Positions 1 through 5,466 of a stretch of 6,106 bases of DNA are shown here, piece after piece; position 1 is the stretch's first letter, and each line of letters opens with the position of its first letter. Under the pieces are notes generated by a model that worked only from the letters and a program-made list of their open reading frames with translations, ran no database searches and was not told the origin of the DNA. The stretch covers positions 1 to 6,106 of the forward strand of contig WFOJ01000078.1 in assembly GCA_015488125.1 (NCBI GenBank). The letters run 5' to 3'. Origin of the DNA: Mariprofundaceae bacterium (GTDB lineage Bacteria; Pseudomonadota; Zetaproteobacteria; Mariprofundales; Mariprofundaceae). The position numbers were made by a program, and so were the translations under genes.

Positions 1-66
1 ACGGGACTCGAACCCGCGACCTCCGGCGTGACAGGCCGGCATTCTAACCAACTGAACTACCGCTCC
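1..66 (-). tRNA. tRNA-Asp (anticodon GUC), 3' end cut by window edge
   Basis: Read on the minus strand, the gene starts at 66 with GGAGCGG and runs through a D-arm, an anticodon stem CCGGC/GCCGG around the loop CTGTCAC, and a T-arm GCGGG-TTCGAGT-CCCGT. The anticodon GTC lies at plus positions 30-32 and reads aspartate codons GAC/GAU. About the last 11 nt (3' acceptor strand and CCA) fall outside the window, so acceptor pairing cannot be checked. It lies 2 nt downstream of tRNA-Val on the same strand, so the two are almost certainly processed from one transcript. Confidence 0.96.
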
Positions 67-68
67 AA

Positions 69-144
69 TGGTGGGCGAAACAGGGATCGAACCTGTGACC
101 TACGGTTTGTAAGACCGTTGCTCTCCCAGCTGAGCTATTCGCCC
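69..144 (-). tRNA. tRNA-Val (anticodon UAC), complete with encoded CCA
   Basis: On the minus strand this is a full 76-nt cloverleaf. The acceptor GGGCGAA pairs with TTCGCCC, followed by discriminator A and an encoded CCA. The D-stem is GCTC/GAGC, the anticodon stem ACGGT/ACCGT encloses CTTACAA, and the T-arm is ACAGG-TTCGATC-CCTGT. The anticodon TAC (plus 109-111) reads valine GUA/GUG codons. It sits between hupB and tRNA-Asp on the same strand; the gap to hupB is 108 nt. I could not identify a convincing separate promoter in that gap, so it may have its own weak promoter or be read from hupB. Confidence 0.98.
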
Positions 145-207
145 AAATTGCATGTTTGCAACCGCTTACGCAGCTTGCCTGAAGTAAAGCTTCAACGACC
201 TGCTGCG

Positions 208-241
208 TCAATGGCGGCGAACACTAGCGAGCCGCCATTGA
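208..241 (-). terminator. stem-loop after hupB, possible terminator or mRNA 3' end
   Basis: A perfect 11-bp inverted repeat (208-218 with 231-241, arm TCAATGGCGGC, 12-nt loop) lies just past the hupB stop at 253. GC pairs sit near the loop end of the stem. On the minus strand the arm is followed by CGCAGCAGG, not a U-run, so it does not meet the usual intrinsic-terminator pattern. It could stabilise the hupB mRNA 3' end, attenuate read-through into the tRNAs, or mark a processing site. The dyad is seen directly; the role is inferred. Confidence 0.45.
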
Positions 242-252
242 ATTGCAAGCAT

Positions 253-528
253 TTATTTATTGATGGCATCCTTAAGTGATTTTCCAACCTTAAAGCGGGC
301 AACTTTACTGGCAGGAATTTCAATAGGATCCCCTGTACGAGGATTACGTGCGCTGCGGGCGGCACGCTCGGACACGGCAAACGTTCCAAAACCGATCAAG
401 CTTACATTCTCGCCTTTGCTCAGGCTTTCGGTAATACCACCGATAACAGCATCGACAGCGGCGGTTGCATCGTTTTTGCTCAGGCCGGCTGCTTGCGCAA
501 CATGTGCGGCCAGTTCTGATTTGTTCAT
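253..528 (-). CDS. hupB: DNA-binding protein HU, beta-type subunit
   Basis: HU is a small histone-like nucleoid protein that works as a dimer, bending and compacting DNA without strict sequence preference; it assists replication, recombination and transcription. The 91-residue product matches the usual 90-residue length. The N-terminal helix pair (residues 1-40, beginning MNKSELAAHVAQAAGLSK) is followed by the signature GFGTFAV (46-52). The DNA-embracing beta-arm has the tip RNPRTG (61-66), and the C-terminal helix begins with FKVGKSLKDAIN (79-90). The ATG at 528 is chosen because GGAGG lies 4 nt upstream; an in-frame TTG at 540 would place that ribosome site inside the gene. hupB commonly lies beside lon and ppiD in proteobacteria. 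Here the downstream neighbours are tRNAs and the upstream neighbour is divergent smpB, so lon does not adjoin it. Confidence 0.97.
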   Translation of the reverse strand: MNKSELAAHVAQAAGLSKNDATAAVDAVIGGITESLSKGENVSLIGFGTFAVSERAARSARNPRTGDPIEIPASKVARFKVGKSLKDAINK

Positions 529-623
529 CTTTCCTCCCAATGGGATCCCGGGTTCTTATCTGGCAGGGTATCAACGAAGGATACCAGCGTATCTGCATTT
601 GGCAGAATGGCGTTTTCATGCAT
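525..623 (-). CDS. possible 32-residue leader ORF overlapping the hupB start (doubtful)
   Basis: An ATG at 623 opens a 32-residue reading frame (begins MHENAILPNADTLVSF, ends GSHWEER). Its TGA overlaps the hupB ATG as ATGA (525-528), in a different frame from hupB. The frame is also open further upstream to a codon at 728. No good ribosome site precedes the 623 ATG, no transmembrane or known domain is visible, and I do not recognise the protein. The last codons necessarily encode the hupB Shine-Dalgarno. Translation of it would couple to hupB, but a chance open frame in 5' leader DNA is at least as likely. Confidence 0.2.
   Translation of the reverse strand: MHENAILPNADTLVSFVDTLPDKNPGSHWEER
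532..538 (-). promoter_or_regulatory. ribosome binding site of hupB
   Basis: The minus strand reads GGGAGGA here, a near-perfect Shine-Dalgarno core 4 nt before the ATG at 528. It fixes the hupB start and argues against the upstream in-frame TTG at 540. Confidence 0.85.
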
Positions 624-678
624 CGGTTTTACTTGCTTCTGATTCGTTTCCGGAGAGGAAACGCCAGTAGCGATGGCG

Positions 679-707
679 TTGATGTATGAAAAACGGGCGT
701 ACATTAT
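679..707 (+). promoter_or_regulatory. candidate sigma70 promoter for smpB
   Basis: TTGATG (679-684) and CATTAT (702-707) are separated by 17 nt; each matches 4 of 6 consensus bases. Transcription would begin near 714 and give a 5' leader of about 170 nt before smpB. The match is moderate and other start points in this AT-rich stretch are possible. Confidence 0.3.
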
Positions 708-882
708 GGTTACATGGCAAAAAATCAATGAGTTTTCGGTATATCCGGGCGAAAATTGCTCTTATATGGTACTTTCGTGTAGTGTTGATTATCCATTGAA
801 TGGGTGTACTGATGATCAGTTTTTCCTGTATGGGGGTTCAGTTCAGGTTCACTTTTGCAGTCATTCAGGCAAGCATACGGCC

Positions 883-1323
883 ATGGCTATTATCAATCGC
901 CGGGCGCGGCATGAATATCATATTATCGAAACGTTTGAAACCGGCATTATGTTATGCGGGCCGGAAGTAAAGTCTGTGCGTAAAGGGCAGGTGAATTTGG
1001 CCGAGGCACATTGCCTGGTGCGCGATAACAAGGTACTGTTGATCAACTGTCACATCAGCCCTTATAAACCTGCGGCGCGCAACAACCCGACGGAGCCTGC
1101 GCGAACCAGGGAATTGTTGATGCATCGCAAGGAAATTAATTACCTGCAGGGCAAGCTCCGCGAGAAAGGTCTGGCATTGGTGCCTCTTAAACTGTATTTT
1201 AACGAAAGAGGTTATGCCAAACTGGAGGTCGGCCTGGCACGTGGTAAAAAATTGCACGACAAGCGTCAGACGATTAGAGAGCGAGATATCGCCCGCGATT
1301 TGCAACGTCGTTACAAAATGTGA
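883..1323 (+). CDS. smpB: SsrA-binding protein SmpB (trans-translation)
   Basis: SmpB binds the tRNA-like domain of tmRNA and delivers it to ribosomes stalled on broken mRNAs, so that the nascent chain is tagged and the ribosome freed. The 146-residue product shows family hallmarks in order: NRRARHEYHIIETFETGI (5-22), GPEVKSVRKGQVNL (26-39), HISPY (57-61), and the basic motif GLARGKKLHDKR (117-128). The C-terminal tail IRERDIARDLQRRYKM folds into a helix in the decoding channel. It is slightly shorter than the usual 150-160 residues because the disordered lysine-rich N-terminus is brief. The ATG at 883 is chosen because homology starts at once after it. Its ribosome site is poor, and the frame stays open upstream as far as 673, but that 70-residue stretch looks like leader DNA. 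The tmRNA gene ssrA is not in the window. Confidence 0.96.
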   Translation: MAIINRRARHEYHIIETFETGIMLCGPEVKSVRKGQVNLAEAHCLVRDNKVLLINCHISPYKPAARNNPTEPARTRELLMHRKEINYLQGKLREKGLALVPLKLYFNERGYAKLEVGLARGKKLHDKRQTIRERDIARDLQRRYKM

Positions 1324-1365
1324 AGTGTATGTTTTAGCTGTTTGCACTTGTTGTTCAGCGCTTGA

Positions 1366-1379
1366 TTTGACTTGTCAAA
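1366..1379. repeat. short inverted repeat in the smpB-pstC spacer
   Basis: TTTGAC-TT-GTCAAA is a perfect 6-bp dyad around two bases, 43 nt after the smpB stop. It is not followed by a T-run, so it is a poor terminator candidate. It has the form of a small operator half-site pair. No assignment to a named regulator is justified. Confidence 0.35.
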
Positions 1380-1430
1380 CATTGATAGATCTCTTTCTCT
1401 CATCGTTACCAAGGCTTGAACGACTATGTT

Positions 1431-1459
1431 TTGAGTGACCGTCTTCTGCTTTTTATGAC
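1431..1459 (+). promoter_or_regulatory. candidate promoter of the pstCAB-phoU-ppx operon
   Basis: TTGAGT (1431-1436) and TATGAC (1454-1459) are 17 nt apart, each matching 4 of 6 sigma70 consensus bases. Transcription from about 1466 would leave a leader of roughly 43 nt before pstC. pst operons are usually activated by PhoB under phosphate limitation through tandem CTGTCAT-like repeats in place of a -35. Only one clear half-site, on the minus strand at 1460-1466, is visible, and it lies downstream of the -10. PhoB control at this site is therefore not demonstrated. Confidence 0.3.
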
Positions 1460-1508
1460 ATGACAGCATGTTTATGGTTCGCCAAATTCTTCGGATTGAT
1501 GGTGATTC

Positions 1509-2747
1509 ATGCAAACATCTGATGTGTTTATCTGGTTGACGGTGGTGTTGGCGGCACTGGGGACGGTGGCTTTCTGGCTGTGTCGGCAGCGGGTGTTGGC
1601 AGCGGGCGGGCTGGCGGATATTCATTCCCGTCCGGGTTATTATGGCTGGTATGGCGTGTTGTGGCTGCTATTGCCCGCGCTCAGTCTTGGCCTTGTGCTG
1701 GCAGGCCTGCATTTGTTTCACTTATACAGCCTGTCGATGAACGGCATTTTTATCAGTTGCGTGGTGGCCGGATGTCTGGGTTTTGTTCGTGCTTACCGCC
1801 TGGTTGAACCGCGTTTTCGGGCGCGTCAGGCAGTGGAAGCAATCGTACGCGGCTTGTTATTCGTCGCCGCTGGTATTTCCATTCTCATTACTATTGGCAT
1901 TGTGCTTTCGGTGCTGTTTGAATCCATCCGCTTTTTTCAGGTGGTATCCTTCTGGGATTTTGTCACGGGGACGCGCTGGGAGCCGGATACAGCTTTTTTG
2001 ATCGGAGCCGGGCGTGCGGACGAAGGCGTGGCCGTGCCGCATTTTGGTTCGTTGCCGATTTTTGCCGGTACCTTCATGATCACCCTTATTGCCATGCTGG
2101 TGGCTGTGCCTGTCGGCCTGTTTTCGGCTATTTATATGTCTGAGTACGCCTCGCACGCCTGGCGCAACCGGCTGAAGCCCATGCTGGAGATTCTTGCTGG
2201 TATTCCGACGGTGGTCTATGGCTTTTTTGCTGCGATTACTGTCAGTCCGTTGGTCGTGGAACTGGCCGGCAAGTTTGGTCTGGAGGCGGATTATACCAAT
2301 GCCCTGGCACCGGGGCTGATTATGGGCATTATGATTATTCCGTTTATGTCGTCTCTGTCTGACGATGTGATTCGGGCAGTGCCACAGGCCTTGCGCGATG
2401 GTTCGCTGGCGCTGGGCACGACGAAAGCGGAGACGATTCGTCACGTCGTCCTGCCTGCTGCGCTGCCGGGTATTGTGGCAGCCTTTTTGATTGCTGTTTC
2501 CCGCGCCATCGGCGAAACCATGATCGTGGTGATGGCGGCGGGGCTGCGTCCCAATCTCACAGCCAATCCCCTGGAAGGCATGACCACGGTGACGGTGAAA
2601 ATTGTTGAAGCCCTGACAGGCGACCAGGAATTTGACTCCGCCTTTACACTGGCTGCCTTTGCCCTGGGCATGGTGCTGCTGCTGGTGACGCTGACGCTTA
2701 ACATCATTTCTGCGCTGGTGGTGCGCAAATTTAGCCAAAGGTACTGA
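1509..2747 (+). CDS. pstC: phosphate ABC transporter permease PstC (long form)
   Basis: PstC is one of the two inner-membrane channel subunits of the PstSCAB high-affinity phosphate importer. At 412 residues it is about 90 longer than the classical enterobacterial form. The excess is an N-terminal region with three likely membrane segments (about 6-25, 48-70, 78-95) of the PstC N-terminal-domain kind seen in long-form transporters. The permease core follows: membrane segments near 115-138, 184-209, 226-249, 265-283, 314-332 and 379-403. The cytoplasmic coupling loop that docks on PstB spans about 285-320 (DDVIRAVPQALRDGSLALGT, then HVVLPAALPG). The family motif SRAIGETM is at 331-338. The ATG at 1509 has only a weak GGTGA before it. 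It is the first gene of the operon and ends 5 nt before pstA. PstC is distinguished from PstA by SDDVIRAVPQALRDGS and VSRAIGETM. Confidence 0.95.
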   Translation: MQTSDVFIWLTVVLAALGTVAFWLCRQRVLAAGGLADIHSRPGYYGWYGVLWLLLPALSLGLVLAGLHLFHLYSLSMNGIFISCVVAGCLGFVRAYRLVEPRFRARQAVEAIVRGLLFVAAGISILITIGIVLSVLFESIRFFQVVSFWDFVTGTRWEPDTAFLIGAGRADEGVAVPHFGSLPIFAGTFMITLIAMLVAVPVGLFSAIYMSEYASHAWRNRLKPMLEILAGIPTVVYGFFAAITVSPLVVELAGKFGLEADYTNALAPGLIMGIMIIPFMSSLSDDVIRAVPQALRDGSLALGTTKAETIRHVVLPAALPGIVAAFLIAVSRAIGETMIVVMAAGLRPNLTANPLEGMTTVTVKIVEALTGDQEFDSAFTLAAFALGMVLLLVTLTLNIISALVVRKFSQRY

Positions 2748-2752
2748 TTGAT

Positions 2753-3910
2753 ATGCAAAGCAATAACGCAGCCTTGAAACGCCGCTATCGCGCTGATGTC
2801 CGGTTTCGCTGGTATGGTCTGATCGCCCTTGGCTTTGCTATCAGTTTTCTGACCTTCTTTTTTATCAGCATGATCGGCAAGGCCTGGCCTGCGCTGACAC
2901 AGGCCGAGGTCAAGGTGAACGTTCATTACAGCGAAGCCGTGATTCACAATTACAACAAGGCGGTTGGCAAAAAAGACCGGCGCATCGTCAGTAAATACTG
3001 GTTGCGCGGCTTGCCGCGCATGCTGAAGGCGCATCCGGAGATGCTCGGCACCAGCGAAGAACGCTGGGTGCTGGCTGAAAGCCGCGTTGATCAATACCTA
3101 AAGGGCCATGAAGGCCATGGTCTGAAATCAAAATACCGCAAGCGGGTGGACGAATTGAAAGCAGCTGGCAAAACCCGCATGGTGTTCAATACCGGTTTGT
3201 TTTCCCATGGGGATTCCAAACTGCCGGAGGCTGCCGGTATTTTTGCCTCGGCAATTGGCTCGGTGCTGGTACTGTTGATCACCATGGCGTTGGCGGTGCC
3301 GGTGGGCGTGATGACGGCAATTTATCTGGAAGAATTCGCGCCGGATAATCGCTTTACACAAACGATCGAAGTGAATATCAACAATCTGGCGGCTATTCCC
3401 TCGATCCTCTATGGTTTGCTGGGGCTGGCGATTTTTATCAATTTTGCCGGTGTGCCGCGTTCGTCGGCGCTGGTGGGCGGTTTGACGCTGGCGTTGATGA
3501 CCTTGCCGATCATTATTATCAGCACCCGCGCTGCCCTGCGTTCGGTACCGGAAAGTATTCGCGAGGCCGCACTGGGCGTCGGCGCTTCGCCGCTGCAAAC
3601 CGTCTGGCATCATGTTTTGCCGCTGGCCATGACCGGGATTCTGACAGGCAGCATCATCGGTCTGGCGCAGGCCATGGGGGAAACTGCTCCTTTACTGATT
3701 GTGGGCATGATGGCCTATATTCCGGAAGAACCGCATTCCATTCTTGAAGCAGCGACGGTGTTGCCGGCACAAATTTATACCTGGTCGTCGGAATCCCTGC
3801 GCGCTTTTGAAGAGCGAACAGCAGCCGGTATTCTGGTTTTGCTCATGGTATTGTTATCACTTAATGCGCTGGCTGTGTGGATGCGTCGCCGCGCTGAACA
3901 GAGCTGGTGA
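2753..3910 (+). CDS. pstA: phosphate ABC transporter permease PstA (with N-terminal DUF3333-type domain)
   Basis: PstA is the second channel subunit, pairing with PstC in the inner membrane. The 385-residue protein is about 90 longer than the classical form. LKRRYRADVRFRWYG (8-22) leads into a first membrane segment (about 21-42) and then a large charged region (about 45-155) on the periplasmic side before the permease core. This matches the DUF3333-type N-terminus known in long PstA proteins. Further membrane segments lie near 162-191, 210-231, 238-256, 288-306 and 357-377. The ATPase-coupling loop is STRAALRSVPESIREAALGV (257-276) followed by HHVLPLAMTG, and QAMGET (306-311) matches the PstA family. 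AAAGG lies 11 nt before the ATG at 2753. The gene follows pstC by 5 nt, and its TGA overlaps a GTG that could start pstB, implying translational coupling. Confidence 0.95.
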   Translation: MQSNNAALKRRYRADVRFRWYGLIALGFAISFLTFFFISMIGKAWPALTQAEVKVNVHYSEAVIHNYNKAVGKKDRRIVSKYWLRGLPRMLKAHPEMLGTSEERWVLAESRVDQYLKGHEGHGLKSKYRKRVDELKAAGKTRMVFNTGLFSHGDSKLPEAAGIFASAIGSVLVLLITMALAVPVGVMTAIYLEEFAPDNRFTQTIEVNINNLAAIPSILYGLLGLAIFINFAGVPRSSALVGGLTLALMTLPIIIISTRAALRSVPESIREAALGVGASPLQTVWHHVLPLAMTGILTGSIIGLAQAMGETAPLLIVGMMAYIPEEPHSILEAATVLPAQIYTWSSESLRAFEERTAAGILVLLMVLLSLNALAVWMRRRAEQSW

Positions 3911-4752
3911 AACCGATGCGCACCACAACAGTTTCGCAGGCAAATATGCTGGCCACTTCAGTGGCTTCTGATGAGGAACTTATGGATAATAAGGCAACAG
4001 TGAAAATCCGGATACGCGACCTGAAATTATGGTATGGCGAGAGCGAGGCCCTGCACGGCATTACGCTGGATATTTCGGCCAACAGCGTCACCGCGTTTAT
4101 TGGCCCTTCCGGTTGTGGCAAATCCACGCTGCTGCGTTGCCTGAACCGCATGAATGACCGCATTGCCAGTTGTCGTGTACAGGGTGATGTGCTAATCAAT
4201 GATCAGGATATTTATGCCGCTGATGTGGATGTGGTGCAACTGCGCACCCATGTGGGCATGGTTTTTCAAAAGCCCAACCCCTTTCCCAAAAGCATTTATG
4301 AGAATATTGCCTATGCGCCGCGTATTCACGGCCTGGCCAGTAATGCTGACGAAATGGATGTGCTGGTCGAAGAATCACTGAAAAAGGCCAGTCTCTGGGA
4401 TGAAGTGAAGGATAAACTGGATCAGCCGGGGACGGCGCTTTCCGGCGGCCAGCAACAGCGTCTTTGTATTGCCCGCACCATTGCGGTGCGCCCGGATATT
4501 ATCCTCATGGATGAGCCATGCTCGGCACTGGATCCCATCGCCACGGCCAAGATTGAGGCACTGATCGAAGAGTTGAAGCAGGAATACACGATTGTGATTG
4601 TTACCCATAGCATGCAGCAGGCAGCGCGGGTGTCGCAGCAGACGGCGTTTTTCTATCTCGGCGATTTGATTGAATATGGCGAAACCGGGCAAATCTTTAC
4701 CATGCCGAAAGAACAGCGCACAGATGATTACATTACCGGACGCTTTGGATAG
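3907..4752 (+). CDS. pstB: phosphate ABC transporter ATP-binding protein PstB
   Basis: PstB is the cytoplasmic ATPase that powers phosphate import through PstC/PstA. All nucleotide-binding motifs are intact (numbered from the GTG): Walker A GPSGCGKST (66-74), Q-loop QKPNPFPKSI (121-130), signature LSGGQQQR (178-185), Walker B IILMDE (198-203) and the switch histidine in VTHSMQQAAR (H234). DEPCSALDP and the terminal DDYITGRFG are characteristic of PstB rather than other importer ATPases. The start is uncertain. A GTG at 3907 overlaps the pstA stop (GTGA), an ATG at 3916 has GGTGA before it, and an ATG at 3982 has GAGGA and would give 256 residues, close to the enterobacterial 257. The longest form (281) resembles pseudomonad proteins with an N-terminal extension. 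The next gene, phoU, begins 9 nt downstream. Confidence 0.96.
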   Translation: MKPMRTTTVSQANMLATSVASDEELMDNKATVKIRIRDLKLWYGESEALHGITLDISANSVTAFIGPSGCGKSTLLRCLNRMNDRIASCRVQGDVLINDQDIYAADVDVVQLRTHVGMVFQKPNPFPKSIYENIAYAPRIHGLASNADEMDVLVEESLKKASLWDEVKDKLDQPGTALSGGQQQRLCIARTIAVRPDIILMDEPCSALDPIATAKIEALIEELKQEYTIVIVTHSMQQAARVSQQTAFFYLGDLIEYGETGQIFTMPKEQRTDDYITGRFG

Positions 4753-4761
4753 GAAAACGAT

Positions 4762-5466
4762 ATGCAACATACGCTGAGAAGTTTTGATATTGCACTGGAT
4801 GAACTGAATGACCGCATCGGCATGATGTTCAAACTGGTGCGTAAAAACGTGCGGCAGTGCCAGAAGGCTTTTGAAAACAGGGATAGTGCGCTGGCGAAAA
4901 CCATTATCGACCGTGATGCCGTGCTGAATGATCTGGAAGTTGGCGTGGATGAGGCGGCGCGTCAGTTGATTGTTCACCATCAGCCAGCCGCTTCGGATCT
5001 GCGTTTTGTGTTTGCAGCCACCAAAATCGTTACCGATCTGGAGCGCATGGGTGATTTAACACGCAATATCGCCGGCTTGATCCAACAGCAAAACAATATT
5101 GAGCAACTGGCACCGGATGTGCTCAAATCCATGACCGAACTGGTTGTGGAGCAACTGAAAATGGCACGTCGTGCCTTCATGCGCCGCGATACTCAGCTTG
5201 CCCGGCAGGTGATTGAGTTGGATAACAGCATCGACAATCTGTTTATCAACGATCAACGCGCATTGCTGACGCATATGGCAGAAAGTCCTGAGTTAATCTC
5301 CACCTGCATGCGCCTTTCCAACATCCTCAAGCAGCTCGAACGCATCGCCGACCATGCCGTGAATACGGCGGAAATGGTGATTTATATGGTCATGGGGCGC
5401 GAAGTACGGCATATTTCCCGGCAGGAACTGATGGAACTGCTGGGGGAGGATGATGACGAGGACTGA
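4762..5466 (+). CDS. phoU: phosphate signalling and transport regulator PhoU
   Basis: PhoU is a cytoplasmic all-helical protein that reports Pst transporter status to the sensor kinase PhoR, keeping the Pho regulon off when phosphate is plentiful; its loss typically leads to excess uptake and polyphosphate build-up. The 234-residue product has the usual two tandem three-helix PhoU repeats. Each carries the conserved metal-binding ExxxD-type motif: DLERMGDLTRN at 92-102 (E94, D98) and LERIADHAVNTAEMV at 192-206 (E193, D197). The start ATG has AGGA 7 nt upstream, formed partly by the pstB stop codon, and the gap to pstB is 9 nt. The C-terminus is strongly acidic (GEDDDED), and the DNA encoding it appears to serve also as the ribosome site and start of ppx. 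Confidence 0.96.
   Translation: MQHTLRSFDIALDELNDRIGMMFKLVRKNVRQCQKAFENRDSALAKTIIDRDAVLNDLEVGVDEAARQLIVHHQPAASDLRFVFAATKIVTDLERMGDLTRNIAGLIQQQNNIEQLAPDVLKSMTELVVEQLKMARRAFMRRDTQLARQVIELDNSIDNLFINDQRALLTHMAESPELISTCMRLSNILKQLERIADHAVNTAEMVIYMVMGREVRHISRQELMELLGEDDDED
5443..5449 (+). promoter_or_regulatory. ribosome binding site of ppx inside the end of phoU
   Basis: GGGGAGG lies within the phoU codons for its acidic tail, directly before the tandem ATG ATG at 5450 and 5453 in the ppx frame. The spacing (0 or 3 nt) is tighter than ideal, but it is the only strong Shine-Dalgarno sequence near the start of ppx. Confidence 0.5.

Larger units (their letters stand above)
529..882. other. divergent intergenic region between hupB and smpB
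   Basis: These 354 bases separate the start codons of two divergent genes and should hold both promoters. Visible in them are the hupB ribosome site, the doubtful leader ORF, and a small dyad GGTATC/GATACC (567-572 and 580-585, 7-nt loop) that would form a hairpin about 40 nt upstream of the hupB start in its mRNA. The middle (about 700-830) is AT-richer than the genes around it and contains a possible -10 hexamer CATAAT on the minus strand (703-708) without a good -35. No other gene is recognisable. Confidence 0.6.

Noticed and set aside
1..144. tRNA genes as an integration site for a genomic island
   Set aside because: No integrase, no repeated tRNA 3' fragment and no foreign-looking sequence is present; flanking genes are core functions.
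542..552. GGGATCCCGGG, overlapping BamHI and SmaI-type sites that resemble a cloning linker
   Set aside because: It is continuous with the hupB leader and ribosome site on one side and normal leader DNA on the other; no vector sequence is seen, so chance is the simpler reading.
1311..1625. 104-codon minus-strand frame in the smpB-pstC spacer
   Set aside because: It overlaps the pstC start antisense and has a low-complexity His/Gln/Arg-rich N-terminus; no ribosome site or family seen.
1857..2738. 293-codon open frame on the minus strand
   Set aside because: It lies wholly antisense to pstC and its product is an unnatural His/Gln/Arg/Asn-rich string with no domain; it is a codon-bias shadow.
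2441..3094. 217-codon open frame on the minus strand across pstC/pstA
   Set aside because: Antisense to two clearly conserved genes and crosses their junction; no recognisable protein features.
4375..4980. 201-codon open frame on the minus strand across pstB/phoU
   Set aside because: Antisense to the PstB Walker B region and the PhoU N-terminus, with no family resemblance.
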